Below are positions 35,111 to 44,751 of a stretch of DNA of 54,517 nt, piece by piece. Location of the stretch: positions 1 to 54,517 of the forward strand of contig JAFGKD010000011.1 in the NCBI GenBank assembly GCA_016928775.1. The letters are read 5' to 3'. Below the pieces are notes generated by a model. The model made no database searches and had not been told where the DNA came from. It saw only the letters and a list, made by a program, of their open reading frames with translations. Within the stretch, counting starts at the first letter, position 1, and every line of letters begins with the position of its first letter. This DNA is from Candidatus Zhuqueibacterota bacterium. GTDB taxonomy: Bacteria; Zhuqueibacterota; Zhuqueibacteria; Residuimicrobiales; Krinioviventaceae. Position numbers and translations under genes: made by a program.

Positions 35111-35792
35111 ATGCGTAGCTAATTATTCTTTTTTTCTCACTCTTGCACAACTGGCGCATGCCGGAACAGAAAATCCTCTGTTGTTGTGGTATCGCCATCC
35201 TGCCACCGAGTGAACGGATGCGCTGCCCATCGGCAATGGTCGATTGGGCGCCATGATCTTTGGCGGTGTAGCAACGGATCGCATTCAACTGAACGAGGAG
35301 AGCATGTGGAGCGCTTTTCCCATTGAACGCGCCAAACCTGGAGCCCGCCAGGCGCTCCTCAAGGCGCGTCAGCTCCTCTTTGAAGGCAAATATGTCCAGG
35401 CGGAACAATTTCAAATTGACGGCAATTTCGGTGTCTCGGGGATCGCCGAAATGCTGCTGCAGAGCCATGCGGGCGAGATTCATCTCCTGCCGGCTCTGCC
35501 GGAAGCGTGGAACGTTGGATATGTGAAGGGACTCTGCGCCCGCGGCGGCTTTAAAGTTGACATTCGCTGGGAAAACAGGCTTGTGGTCAGCGGTGTTATT
35601 TATTCCGAACCCGGCGGCCTGTGTCGCATTCGGACGCCAAATCCGGTGCTGGTCATTCGTGCCGAGGAAAACCCGGCAGGAGGTGACAATCTGAATCCTG
35701 AGGCAGTTGAATCGCTTGAAGCCAAAGATGGTTACACTATTGATTTTGATACCAATGCGGGACAGGTCTATACATTAATAGAGAAAAAATGA
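35111..35792 (+). pseudogene. GH95 alpha-L-fucosidase remnant
   Basis: GH95 enzymes are about 780 residues; about 225 remain. AAAGGAAAGCGAAC precedes an ATG at 35111, but the signal peptide (YSFFLTLAQLAHA) is in another frame. LLLWYRHPATE then meets TGA (35211-35213) where relatives have Trp, and [16 protein letters not shown] follows. At about 35406 the N-terminal part ([12 protein letters not shown]) joins directly to the far C-terminal part ([20 protein letters not shown]), deleting roughly 550 residues including the catalytic centre. The sequence then reads to a natural end at IEKK. The open part is 35244-35792. The protein cannot be active. Confidence 0.85.
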
Positions 35793-35839
35793 GGCGCCTG
35801 TGCGCCCGTTAACCTTGTCTGGAATTCAGATCAACACCC

Positions 35840-36814
35840 TTATGAGCGCAAGCGTGCCTGACGTTGCTGCAGCAGCTCTTCGATTTCTGCGATCTCTGCT
35901 TCAGACAAAACCACATCTCCGGCTGCGGCGGTTTCATCCACTTGCTGTGGCCGGCGCCCCCCTACGATAGCTGCCGTCATCTGCGGATGGCGCAGTGTCC
36001 AGGCAATACATAGTTGCGCAACGGTGATCGCGCGAGCCTTGGCGATCTCCCCCAAACGCTCAACCAATTGCAGATTGGCGGACAGTTCCGGTTCCTGAAA
36101 ATGTAAATCCTCCCGGCGATGATCGGTCGCAGGTAAATTGGCCAGCCGTTGTTTGTTGAAAGCCCCGGTGAGCAGTCCTTTATACATCGGGCTGTAGGCA
36201 AGGAGGCCAATGTTGTTTTTGTCACAATAGTCGATGATCCCGTCTTCAATATGCCGAACCAGCATACTGTACGGTGGTTGCAGCGAGGTGATCGGATAAA
36301 GTGCGTGACAGCGTTGCATATGCTCGATAGCAAAATTACTGACCCCGCCATAGCGTATCTTGCCATCATTGATGAGTTGGGCGATCGCCTCCCACCCTTC
36401 TTCCAGGTCCGTTGCGGGTTTGGGCCAGTGAATCTGGTAGAGGTCGATGACCTCACATCGCAAGCGACGCAGGCTATCTTCAGCCTCCTGGAGAATACTT
36501 GCTTTTTTCAAATCCGAATAGAGCTGCCCGTCCGGAGTGCTTTTTCGACTACATTTGGTCGCGATGATTGGCTTCTCACCCAGTCCGGCCAAGGCTTTAC
36601 CGACGACCTCTTCTGCATGGCCGAGGCCGTATATTGGCGCCGTATCCACCCAGTTGATGCCGAGATCAAGCGCGTGATGTATGGTTTTTATCGACTGCTC
36701 ATCAACCTGTGGCCCCCAGCTAAAGCGCCAGCCTTCCCCACCCATGGCCCATGTCCCGAGGCCGATCACACTCAATTTCAAATCGGAAGCACCGAGTATC
36801 CTGTACTGCATCAT
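35840..36814 (-). CDS. Aldo/keto reductase
   Basis: NAD(P)H-dependent oxidoreductase with a TIM-barrel fold, about 324 residues. The catalytic tetrad is visible: Asp and Tyr in WVDTAPIYGLGHAEEVVG, Lys in IIATKCSRKS and His in DLYQIHWPKP. The cofactor phosphate site is near the C-terminus (TAAIVGGRRPQQVDE). The frame opens at 36841, but the family start MMQYRILGASDLKLSVIGLG favours 36814 or 36811. It is unlinked to its neighbours. Substrates of this subgroup (AKR with YDR/tas-like features) are varied and none is assigned. Confidence 0.92.
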   Translation of the reverse strand: MMQYRILGASDLKLSVIGLGTWAMGGEGWRFSWGPQVDEQSIKTIHHALDLGINWVDTAPIYGLGHAEEVVGKALAGLGEKPIIATKCSRKSTPDGQLYSDLKKASILQEAEDSLRRLRCEVIDLYQIHWPKPATDLEEGWEAIAQLINDGKIRYGGVSNFAIEHMQRCHALYPITSLQPPYSMLVRHIEDGIIDYCDKNNIGLLAYSPMYKGLLTGAFNKQRLANLPATDHRREDLHFQEPELSANLQLVERLGEIAKARAITVAQLCIAWTLRHPQMTAAIVGGRRPQQVDETAAAGDVVLSEAEIAEIEELLQQRQARLRS

Positions 36815-36910
36815 TATCTCTTTTTTGTTTGTGAATAGCATATTTTTATTAAATTAATGAGTTTCCATCACAAATGCAATTTTTTCGACATATTCATTGT
36901 TGGTGGTGAT

Positions 36911-38290
36911 ATGAAAGTTTTGTTTGGCAAAATTGGTAATTTTTTATCGTCACTGCACCAATTTCTGACGCGGGATATCTGGCGGCAGGATTTTAGCAAA
37001 ATATCGACGGTACGCAAGATATTTTATCAACAGATCATCATCGGCTATCTCGTCGTCCGCTCGTATATTGAAGACCGTTTGCCCGTGCGCGCGGCAGCAT
37101 TAGTCTATTCCACACTGCTGGCTGTCTTTCCGCTGCTGGCCATCACTTTTGCATTATTGCGGGGATTTGATTACCATCTCAAACTTGAGCCCCAGTTGCT
37201 GGAGTGGGCGGAGCCATTTGGCGAGCAGGTCACCGAACTGGTGCCGCGAGTGATCAAAGCGATCAGTGAGGTTGATTTGACGCTGTTTCCCATTTTGGGA
37301 GTGGCGGTTTTAATTATTTCTATTTTCTCGATAGTCAATACAATCGAGCGCGCCTTTAATGACATCTGGCGCATTCAAAAACTCCGCAGCATCCATCGTC
37401 GCTTTGCGGACTTGACCGGTGTGTTCTTTTTTATTCCGCTGCTCATCATTGGTGTACCTGTCATTAATACCTATTTGCAAAGCATCCCCATCGTGCACGC
37501 CATGACACAAAATCCCGGCACAACCTGGATCATCAAAAAATCAACTCCACTTGCGCTCTCATTGTTCGTGTTTTTTTTCCTGTACATTGTTATCCCGAAC
37601 ACAAAAGTCAGGTGGGATTCGGCCTTTTTTGGTGCTTTGATCGCCGGTATTGGCTGGCAAATCGCCAATTTCTATTTCACAAAGTTTTTAGTGCTGTCGT
37701 TTCAAACCGGATTCAAGGGGGCGCTCTATTCCAGTTTCGCCAGCTTGCCTCTCTTGCTTATCTGGTTGTACTTAGCCTGGACGGTCGTTCTATTGGGCGC
37801 TGAAATTTCTTATGCGCACCAGAACCAGAGCAAAATGACCTGGGAAGTACGACGCACAAAGTATAGTTTTGCCTTTAAGGAAAATATCTCGCTGCATATT
37901 CTTTTATTTATTTATGAAAAATTTCAGAGGGGCCAGACCGCGGCTGGTCATGACGAGATCAAAGACTATTTCCATGTACCGGAACGCTTGATTAACGAGA
38001 TAATTTCCATCCTCGTTGATCTCAGGTTTATTTACGCCCTGGACTCCGATGAAAAAGATTCACGCTATACGCCGGCTATGAATCCGGAAAAATTGACAGT
38101 GCGCGATGTGTTGTCCGGCATTCGATCGCATGGTGCATCTGCGGCGTTTGAGAAAAATGGGGAAAAAATACACTCTATTGTAGAAAGGCTTGAAAAAGAC
38201 TATAACAATATAATGGACAGATCATTCGCAGCACGCTCAATAAAGGAATTATTGCAGGGGCCTTTAAAGCAAACCACATCGTCCGCCTGA
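36911..38290 (+). CDS. YihY/BrkB-family inner-membrane protein
   Basis: An integral membrane protein of 459 residues. The YihY fold is visible: DRLPVRAAALVYSTLLAVFP, then helices VLIISIFSIVNTIERAFND, FFFIPLLIIGVPVIN, LSLFVFFFLYIVIPN, FFGALIAGIGWQIANF and LPLLLIWLYLAWTVVLLGAE, the last being the strongest family signature. The C-terminal 130 residues are soluble and include a possible winged-helix region (HVPERLINEIISILVDLRFI). The function of the family is not settled; the old RNase BN name is wrong. ATG 36911 follows GGTGGTG. Confidence 0.9.
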   Translation: MKVLFGKIGNFLSSLHQFLTRDIWRQDFSKISTVRKIFYQQIIIGYLVVRSYIEDRLPVRAAALVYSTLLAVFPLLAITFALLRGFDYHLKLEPQLLEWAEPFGEQVTELVPRVIKAISEVDLTLFPILGVAVLIISIFSIVNTIERAFNDIWRIQKLRSIHRRFADLTGVFFFIPLLIIGVPVINTYLQSIPIVHAMTQNPGTTWIIKKSTPLALSLFVFFFLYIVIPNTKVRWDSAFFGALIAGIGWQIANFYFTKFLVLSFQTGFKGALYSSFASLPLLLIWLYLAWTVVLLGAEISYAHQNQSKMTWEVRRTKYSFAFKENISLHILLFIYEKFQRGQTAAGHDEIKDYFHVPERLINEIISILVDLRFIYALDSDEKDSRYTPAMNPEKLTVRDVLSGIRSHGASAAFEKNGEKIHSIVERLEKDYNNIMDRSFAARSIKELLQGPLKQTTSSA

Positions 38291-38316
38291 GAAAATAATT
38301 TAAAGGGGGTGGGGAA

Positions 38317-40809
38317 ATGCAAAACAGAATGCTTATTCTGCTCTATTGTGTAATATATCTGCGAGCAGACGCGCAGGTCATTTTATCAGAGATTATGTTC
38401 AATCCCGCGGGTAATGAAAGAACCAACGAGTATGTTGAGCTATACAATGCCGGCAAGAGTGAATCCGTCGATCTGCTCGGCTGGTTGTTGAGTGATGGCA
38501 CCAAATTTAGCACCATTTTGCCTTTTGAGGAGTCATCCATCCTGCATCCTGGTCAACACGCCATCGTGCTCGTTCCTCAATATTTTGATGAGAGCAACGC
38601 GTATGACAGCGTGATACCGGAGGACGCATTAATTTTGACTATTGATAAATCGCAATTTGGCGCCTATGGATTTAAAAACTCCGAGAGCGAATGCGTGTCC
38701 CTGCACCAGCCGGATACGCTGCTGATCGCATCTTATTGCTATACTCCTGATAATGCGGATGGATTCTCCGAAGAAAAGCGTAAAATGAGTGCAGATGATT
38801 CAGAGGTGAACTGGAGCAATTCACTCATAAGCGGTGGCACGCCTGGATATCAAAATTCGGTCACGCCACTGCCATTTGATCTCGGTCTATCATCCTTTGC
38901 TTTTTCGCCGCAACGTCCCTCAACCCAGGACACCATCTTTCTGAGATTGACCATAACAAACATGGGGGATGAGCCAATCGACTCGTGCACAATTATTTTT
39001 CAAGATAGTGCGGACATCCATCCCCATCCGATATGCGAAAAAGCAATTGTGTTAAACAGCTTGCCGGCGGGTGATTCCATTAAAGTGCGGCACAAGATTG
39101 GTCCGCTGAGTGCGGGTCTTCACACGCTGCATGCGACGATTGATTGCGCCTTGGATGAAAAACTGCTCAACAATCACAGTTGGCTCTCCATGATTATTTT
39201 TGAAACCTATGCGCCCCGTTCTGTCGTGTTTAACGAAATCATGTACGATACCGATGAGAAATCGGATGAGTGGTTGGAGATTTATAACGCATCTTCGCGC
39301 CCTGTCGACCTGAAAAACTGGCATTTAAAAGATCGCAAAAAAATAGTGATGTTAACCAGCGAACAATGTATTCTTAATCCAGGCGATTATTGTCTTTTAG
39401 CGAATCGCGAACTAAATGCGCCGAAATCGTGTCAACAAATTGTTGAGGGCAAACTGCCGGAGCTGAATAATACGGGAGATGAATTGACACTGACGGATGC
39501 AGTCGGTGTGCTCATTGATAGCGTTGCTTATGAGCAAGTCCACGGTGGCGGACGTTATATCTCACTCGAACGCATTCGTATTGAGGACGAATCAACGTTG
39601 GCGGCAAACTGGGGCAGCTGTCTGGCAGAAAATGGATCTACGCCCGGGAGCCTCAACAGCATTAGCCCCCGTGAGTATGATGCGGCCATAAGGGGCCCAT
39701 TACATCTCGATCCCTCCCTTCCCATGAGCGGGGATGAGGTACTGGTGTCCTTTGAGATCGTCAATAGCGGACGTTCCGCAATCCAGGATATTAAAACAAA
39801 CATTTCCTATCATGCGATCAACGACAATACTGTTTTTGATATCGGCGATAACACCGTTGCTTTTCTGTCACCGCGCCAATCCGCTTTAACCACCATCGCA
39901 TGGCACAATGTTCCGTCCGGGGTGTACGTTTTACATGTTGAATTGCGCATGCCACTGGATATGGACCCTGCCAACAACCGATTGGCCGATTCTGTTACTG
40001 TGAGCTATCAACCCGGTAGCCTTGTCATCAATGAAATCATGTATAGTCCTGCTCATAATGAATGTGAATGGATTGAGCTTTGCAATAAAAACCATTTCCC
40101 CATTGAGATGATGACCTGGTGTATGTCCGACGATACCGCAGATACTCCCGTTCTATTATCCTCCAACCCAACACCCATCTGTCCAGGCGAGTTTGTCTTG
40201 ATCAGTCACGATTCAACCGTACAATCTGGAGAAGCGATACCTCTTGTGTGCTCACAATTGCCATCTTTCAGCAACGACTATGATGATGTTATCCTATACG
40301 ACGGAAACGGCCGTGTCATCGACCACGTGCATTATGCCTCCGCATGGGGAGGTACGCGCGGTCATTCGCTGGAGCGTATCAATCCCGAGGTGAATTCGAA
40401 TGAACCGTCCAATTGGACGACCTGCGTTGATCCCGTTGGGCATACGGCCGGGCTTGTGAACAGTGTTTACATAAAGTCTGTGCCGCAGAGCACATCTGTA
40501 GCTGTATCCCCGGATCCGTTTTCACCGGATGGCGATGGTCATGATGACCATGTCGCCATCAGCTATGAAATACCGGGAGCCGTCGCACACGTCAATATAA
40601 AAATATTTGATATAAACGGGCGACTAGTGCGTTTTTTGCTTAATAATAGCCCAAGCGGTGCCAAAAGGACAGTTTACTGGAATGGTCACAACGATGAAGG
40701 GACGAGATGCCGCATGGGGATCTATATCATTCTTTTCGAAGCTTTGAATGAAACCAGAATGTGCATAGAGCATGTCAAAAAAACAGTGGTTTTGGCAGGT
40801 GATTTGTAA
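38317..40809 (+). CDS. Secreted lamin-tail-domain protein with C-terminal sorting-type tail
   Basis: An 830-residue protein. A short signal peptide (about residues 1-19, ILLYCVIYLRADA) precedes three lamin-tail domains beginning ILSEIMFNPAGNERTNEYVE (about 22), VVFNEIMYDTDEKSDEWLEI (about 303) and LVINEIMYSPAHNECEWIEL (about 568). Each carries the typical 'YNAS...LKNWHL' pattern. CARDB-like beta domains sit between them. The end has FSPDGDGHDDHVAISYEI and an FlgD-like Ig tail with GIYIILFEAL. Bacterial lamin-tail proteins are usually surface or secreted and often associated with nucleases or proteases, but no catalytic domain is seen. A very purine-rich ribosome site (AAAGGGGGTGGGGAA) precedes the ATG. 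Confidence 0.88.
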   Translation: MQNRMLILLYCVIYLRADAQVILSEIMFNPAGNERTNEYVELYNAGKSESVDLLGWLLSDGTKFSTILPFEESSILHPGQHAIVLVPQYFDESNAYDSVIPEDALILTIDKSQFGAYGFKNSESECVSLHQPDTLLIASYCYTPDNADGFSEEKRKMSADDSEVNWSNSLISGGTPGYQNSVTPLPFDLGLSSFAFSPQRPSTQDTIFLRLTITNMGDEPIDSCTIIFQDSADIHPHPICEKAIVLNSLPAGDSIKVRHKIGPLSAGLHTLHATIDCALDEKLLNNHSWLSMIIFETYAPRSVVFNEIMYDTDEKSDEWLEIYNASSRPVDLKNWHLKDRKKIVMLTSEQCILNPGDYCLLANRELNAPKSCQQIVEGKLPELNNTGDELTLTDAVGVLIDSVAYEQVHGGGRYISLERIRIEDESTLAANWGSCLAENGSTPGSLNSISPREYDAAIRGPLHLDPSLPMSGDEVLVSFEIVNSGRSAIQDIKTNISYHAINDNTVFDIGDNTVAFLSPRQSALTTIAWHNVPSGVYVLHVELRMPLDMDPANNRLADSVTVSYQPGSLVINEIMYSPAHNECEWIELCNKNHFPIEMMTWCMSDDTADTPVLLSSNPTPICPGEFVLISHDSTVQSGEAIPLVCSQLPSFSNDYDDVILYDGNGRVIDHVHYASAWGGTRGHSLERINPEVNSNEPSNWTTCVDPVGHTAGLVNSVYIKSVPQSTSVAVSPDPFSPDGDGHDDHVAISYEIPGAVAHVNIKIFDINGRLVRFLLNNSPSGAKRTVYWNGHNDEGTRCRMGIYIILFEALNETRMCIEHVKKTVVLAGDL

Positions 40810-40813
40810 TGAC

Positions 40814-41698
40814 TTATGGCTGGTAAACCTTTAATTCATCAAGTATGCGCATACTCTCTTCGATCATTTTTTTCACTGAATCCGGGTTGCTCATAAACTT
40901 GGAAAAATCGATATGCAACGAGTCAGCTGAAATATCCGCGTTGATGACAATTTTGCGCAAGTTTCTTGGCAAAAATGGCGCCGAGACGTCCAGTGCTTGC
41001 TCAACGATGTTTGGCATCTCGCTAAATTTATGAAACACAACAGTCTGTTCTTCTTTTGACAATTCTTCCCAAAGACGATCAAGCTGTGGATTGTGAGGGA
41101 GGACACGCTGCTGGTAGAAATTGGGATCGATAACAACCTGTAATCCGCTGTCCGCAACAAACATCGTGTATTTTGACAATTCTTTGTAGGCTGAATCCGT
41201 TTGAATCAGGCTTCTCATGTCTTGATTAATGGACATCAGCTTTCGGACTTGATGAGCCACACGTTCCTCGTTGATTTCATTCGCCGTGCGCCTGCCTTTG
41301 TCGCGAGGAGGCTTGTCAAATTCAGATGGGCGTGATCGTTCTGGCGGGACATCAAATAATGCATGAATCTCCTCCGGCGTCGGCTTTTCCGGACTTAGCT
41401 GCATGTTGAAACCTCGCGCGACCGTGACTTGGACCTGTTTTTCGGATAATTCATTTTTCTCTGCTTTGGCAATAAATTCATCTATTTTTTTCCCCAGCAA
41501 ATCACGCTGCTCGCCAGGCGGCACCATTTTCAACAAATCATCACCAAACATTTCCAGCGTTGACCTAAAAATACTCTCTTTAACCGATTGATCTTGCAGC
41601 AGAAGAATAAAGATGCCGGATGACAAGGCGATAACAAAAATTCCAATGATGAGATTTTTAGCGAAATTCACTCTGCTTCTCCTGATTGTTTTTCCCAT
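40814..41698 (-). CDS. Membrane-anchored protein of unknown function
   Basis: A 294-residue protein with one N-terminal membrane helix (NLIIGIFVIALSSGIFILLL) and the rest outside. The exposed part is charged and helical, with a Pro-rich linker (PPERSRPSEFDKPPRDKG) and a C-terminal block rich in Asp and Leu (IVINADISADSLHIDFSKFM). I do not recognise a family. It lies convergent with the lamin-tail gene with a 4-nt gap. It may form a unit with the lipid kinase 34 nt upstream on the same strand. Confidence 0.65.
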   Translation of the reverse strand: MGKTIRRSRVNFAKNLIIGIFVIALSSGIFILLLQDQSVKESIFRSTLEMFGDDLLKMVPPGEQRDLLGKKIDEFIAKAEKNELSEKQVQVTVARGFNMQLSPEKPTPEEIHALFDVPPERSRPSEFDKPPRDKGRRTANEINEERVAHQVRKLMSINQDMRSLIQTDSAYKELSKYTMFVADSGLQVVIDPNFYQQRVLPHNPQLDRLWEELSKEEQTVVFHKFSEMPNIVEQALDVSAPFLPRNLRKIVINADISADSLHIDFSKFMSNPDSVKKMIEESMRILDELKVYQP

Positions 41699-41732
41699 AT
41701 AGACTACAAACAGGTGATTCTGGTTTCATTTT

Positions 41733-42620
41733 TTATTCATCCGGCACAATCACCTTTAACGCTTGCGGTAAAACGGATATATGCAGCACCGTGCCGCCCT
41801 CTCTTGACTCGCCATCAAAGTGGTAGGGCCCTGGTCCCTCGCGGATCATTTCAATATTCTTCGCCTGGTAGCGACTATATTTTCTTAATCTGACGACACC
41901 GCCGGTGAAGAGCTTGTACAAATTGGCTAAAATATACCACCAGGGAGCTCGATGGATGACGCAAATATCCAACAATCCATCATCAAATTCTGCATCGGGT
42001 GAGATAATTGCTCCACCGCCCCAGCCTTTGAGATTGGCAATAGTTATAAACAGCGCCGACACCGCGACTTGTCTGTCATCAAATTTGAGAACGATCACTT
42101 CATATTTATATGACCTGTACTCGCGAAAGCCAATGGTAAAATAGGGTATTATTCCACGGATTTTTTGCTCATTAAACATTTTGCCAATGAGCGCATCAAA
42201 ACCAAAGCCGGTAACAATAAAAAAAACTTCTCCCTCAATTTGCGCCGCGTCTATAGTTCGAATGCGACCAGTTTTTATTGTATCAGCAGCTTTCATTGGT
42301 TGCATAGAAATGCCCATTCCGCGTGCCAATCCGTTGCCCGAGCCCAGAGGGATGATACCAAGAGCCGTATCCGTGTACACCAGGGCCGAGCCAATTTCAT
42401 TCGTTGTTCCGTCACCACCAACTGCGATAACGGCGTCATATCCCTGTTCGACCGCTTCTTTGGCCAGTATACGTCCGTGTCCGGCATATTGAGTCTCGAC
42501 GATATCGTATTCAAAATCCGCGTCGCTAAAATTCCATTCAATGGCCTTGCGAATCAAGTTTTGGGTTCTCAGGATGCCGGATTTGGGGTTGCGGATAAAT
42601 TTGACTTTGGTGAGTTCCAC
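41733..42620 (-). CDS. Diacylglycerol-kinase-family lipid kinase (YegS/BmrU type)
   Basis: Phosphorylates a lipid diacylglycerol- or sphingosine-like substrate at the membrane. The catalytic-domain motifs are RNPKSG near residue 10, VGGDGTTNEIGSALV near 70 and IIPLGSGNGLARGMGI near 92. The second domain has KGWGGGAIISPDAEFDDGLL and ends with VLPQALKVIVP. The 295 residues match the family. The start is GTG at 42620 with GAAGAAG upstream. It lies downstream of the ribosomal-protein operon but behind its terminator. Confidence 0.92.
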   Translation of the reverse strand: MELTKVKFIRNPKSGILRTQNLIRKAIEWNFSDADFEYDIVETQYAGHGRILAKEAVEQGYDAVIAVGGDGTTNEIGSALVYTDTALGIIPLGSGNGLARGMGISMQPMKAADTIKTGRIRTIDAAQIEGEVFFIVTGFGFDALIGKMFNEQKIRGIIPYFTIGFREYRSYKYEVIVLKFDDRQVAVSALFITIANLKGWGGGAIISPDAEFDDGLLDICVIHRAPWWYILANLYKLFTGGVVRLRKYSRYQAKNIEMIREGPGPYHFDGESREGGTVLHISVLPQALKVIVPDE

Positions 42621-42703
42621 AGATCTTCTTCATCTCAACTTTTTGACGACGTCAATTACGATTTTAGCGCCGTTTTGATTCAGCAATTTTTTTAACTCCT
42701 TTG

Positions 42704-42736
42704 AAAAAAAAAGCCGCGGTTGTGTGAACAGCGGCT
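42704..42736 (-). terminator. Terminator after frr
   Basis: AGCCGCTGTT pairs with AACCGCGGCT (one mismatch in ten) around a 5-nt loop and is followed by a run of T on the minus strand. It lies 23 nt after the frr stop codon and probably ends the rpsB-to-frr transcription unit. Confidence 0.88.
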
Positions 42737-42758
42737 CCAATCCTTGAGATGTATGGGA

Positions 42759-43316
42759 TTAGCCTCCCATGATCTCCGTTTCTTTTAGCTCCAGAACATC
42801 ATCGACTTTTTTCACATATTCATCAGTCAGTTCTTGCACTGCATTTTGTGCATCGTGCATTTGATCCTCGGAGATTTCACTTTCTTTTTCAGCTTTTTTC
42901 AACTTGTCATTGGCCTCGCGGCGGATGTTGCGAATTGAAACCTTGCCTTCTTCGGCATTTCTTTTTGCGATCTTGACCAGATCTTTGCGTCGTTCTTCGG
43001 TCAATTGAGGAATTGGAATGCGGATAACAATGCCATCATTTGTGGGATTAAATCCAAGATCTGATTTTTGGATTGCTTTTTCTATTTCAGTGAGCAGACT
43101 TTTCTCCCACGGTTGTATGACGAGCAAGCGTGGTTCAGGTGCACTGATATTGGCAACCTGCTTGAGCGGAACGGTGCTGCCATAATAAGCGACCGTCAAG
43201 CCATCCAACAAAGCCGGCGTGGCTTTGCCGGTGCGAAGCCTTGTGAACTCACTGCGCACGGCTTCAACCGCTTTTTCCATTCGTTCTTTCGCTTCTTTTT
43301 TAACTTTTTCAATCAT
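42759..43316 (-). CDS. frr: Ribosome recycling factor
   Basis: With EF-G it splits post-termination ribosomes. Of its 185 residues, the conserved centre LRTGKATPALLDGLTV, IRIPIPQLTEERRKDLVK and VSIRNIRREANDKLKK are all present. ATG 43316 (MIEKVKKEAKERM) is preceded by AAGTGGTGA; a GTG at 43328 overlaps pyrH. It is the last gene of the operon and its start overlaps the pyrH stop region, suggesting coupled translation. Confidence 0.97.
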   Translation of the reverse strand: MIEKVKKEAKERMEKAVEAVRSEFTRLRTGKATPALLDGLTVAYYGSTVPLKQVANISAPEPRLLVIQPWEKSLLTEIEKAIQKSDLGFNPTNDGIVIRIPIPQLTEERRKDLVKIAKRNAEEGKVSIRNIRREANDKLKKAEKESEISEDQMHDAQNAVQELTDEYVKKVDDVLELKETEIMGG

Positions 43317-43317
43317 A

Positions 43318-44043
43318 TCATTCACCACTTACTTTGGTTCCAATTTTTTCACCCAGAATAACTCTTTTTAGATTACCCGGTTCATTCAGCTTGAACACAA
43401 GAATGGGTAAAGCGTTCTCCATACACAAAGTAACGGCCGTGGTATCCATAACTTTCAAGCGTTTTTGTACGACATCCATATAGGTCAACTTTTCGAATCT
43501 ACGCGCATTCGGGAATTCAATCGGATCTTTGTCATAAACACCATCAACTTTGGTGGCTTTGAGTATCACATCTGCTTCTATTTCGATGGCTCTCAGGGTT
43601 GCGGCCGTATCCGTTGTAAAGTAGGGATTGCCGGTTCCGGCACCGAAAATGACCACGCGCCCATTTTCAAGATGACGCACTGCTCGGCGCCGAATGAATG
43701 GCTCGGCTAATTCTTCCATTGTAATGGCGGTCATAACGCGAGTCTGCAGATCATAGCGTTCGAGATAATCCTGCAGCGCCAATGCATTGATGACCGTTGC
43801 CAGCATGCCCATATAATCGGCTGTGACGCGATCCATTCCTCGGGCGCTTGCTGACTGACCACGGAAGAAATTGCCGCCGCCAATGACCAACGCAACTTGC
43901 ACGCCCATGTGGGCAATTTCACTGACTTGTTTGCTTATTCGATCCACAGTCGCCGGATCGATGCCAAGGCGGCTATTGCCACCCATTAATGCTTCGCCGC
44001 TCAATTTCAGCAAGACACGATGAAAGACCGGTTGTGCGTCCAT
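43318..44043 (-). CDS. pyrH: UMP kinase
   Basis: Phosphorylates UMP to UDP; the bacterial type belongs to the amino-acid kinase fold. Motifs are [13 protein letters not shown] near residue 10, [11 protein letters not shown] near 58, [17 protein letters not shown] near 140 and [15 protein letters not shown] near 170. The 241 residues are normal. It sits between tsf and frr. A hairpin terminator lies in the 71-nt gap before it, so its level may be set apart from the ribosomal genes. Confidence 0.97.
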   Translation of the reverse strand: MDAQPVFHRVLLKLSGEALMGGNSRLGIDPATVDRISKQVSEIAHMGVQVALVIGGGNFFRGQSASARGMDRVTADYMGMLATVINALALQDYLERYDLQTRVMTAITMEELAEPFIRRRAVRHLENGRVVIFGAGTGNPYFTTDTAATLRAIEIEADVILKATKVDGVYDKDPIEFPNARRFEKLTYMDVVQKRLKVMDTTAVTLCMENALPILVFKLNEPGNLKRVILGEKIGTKVSGE

Positions 44044-44070
44044 AAAATTCTCGACAGGTTCAGGCGGATA

Positions 44071-44101
44071 TAAAAAGAGCGAAACAATACTGTCTCGCTC
44101 T
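44071..44101 (-). terminator. Terminator between tsf and pyrH
   Basis: AGAGCGA (44101-44095) and TCGCTCT (44082-44076) form a 7-bp stem, followed by TTTTTAT on the minus strand. It lies 14 nt after the tsf stop codon and 28 nt before the pyrH start codon, so it may reduce or stop read-through inside the operon. Confidence 0.78.
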
Positions 44102-44114
44102 GCAAAAAATAATA

Positions 44115-44708
44115 TTATTCACCAAGTTCAAATCGGACAAATCTTTTAATCACCATGTTTTCACCCAATTTTCCGATTGTCTCTTTCAAATAATCGCCGA
44201 TTGTTTTGTCCGGGTCTTTGACAAACGGCTGTTCTAACAAACATGATTCCTGGTAAAACTTTTCAAGCTTGCCGGTGGTCATTCTTTCGATAACCTGTTC
44301 CGGTTTTCCTTGTTCGCGAGCCTGGGCGCGGTAAATATCGAGTTCATGGTCAACAACCTTGGAATCAACCTCGTCGCGAGAGACGGCAATAGGTTTTGCA
44401 GCCGCGATTTGCATTGCCACGTCCTTGGCAAATGTCAAAAAATCATCTGTACGGGCGACAAAATCGGTCTCGCAATTAATTTCCACGAGAACGCCCAGGC
44501 GGCTACCTGGATGAATATAGGACTGGATGATCCCTTGTTCTGTGGAGCGGCCGGCCTTTTTTTCGACCTTTTGCATACCTTTGGTCCGCAAGTAGTCAAT
44601 CGCTTTATCAAAATCGCCGTCAGTTTCAGTGAGTGCTTTTTTGCACTCCATCATACCCGCGCCGGTCATGTCACGCAGTTTTTTCACATCGCTTGCCGAA
44701 ATGGCCAT
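44115..44708 (-). CDS. tsf: Elongation factor Ts
   Basis: Exchanges GDP for GTP on EF-Tu. The N-terminal UBA-like part [20 protein letters not shown] and the core motif [15 protein letters not shown] are canonical. The protein has 197 residues, the compact form without an extended second subdomain. The frame is open 20 codons upstream, but GAGGAGAATAGAG before ATG 44708 and the family N-terminus set the start. rpsB lies 44 nt upstream, its usual partner. Confidence 0.96.
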   Translation of the reverse strand: MAISASDVKKLRDMTGAGMMECKKALTETDGDFDKAIDYLRTKGMQKVEKKAGRSTEQGIIQSYIHPGSRLGVLVEINCETDFVARTDDFLTFAKDVAMQIAAAKPIAVSRDEVDSKVVDHELDIYRAQAREQGKPEQVIERMTTGKLEKFYQESCLLEQPFVKDPDKTIGDYLKETIGKLGENMVIKRFVRFELGE

Positions 44709-44751
44709 TTTCTCTATTCTCCTCGTATTTATCAATTCATACAGCGACGAG

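Noticed and set aside
36149..36838. 229-codon plus-strand frame
   Set aside because: Antisense to the aldo/keto reductase, whose catalytic tetrad is clear.
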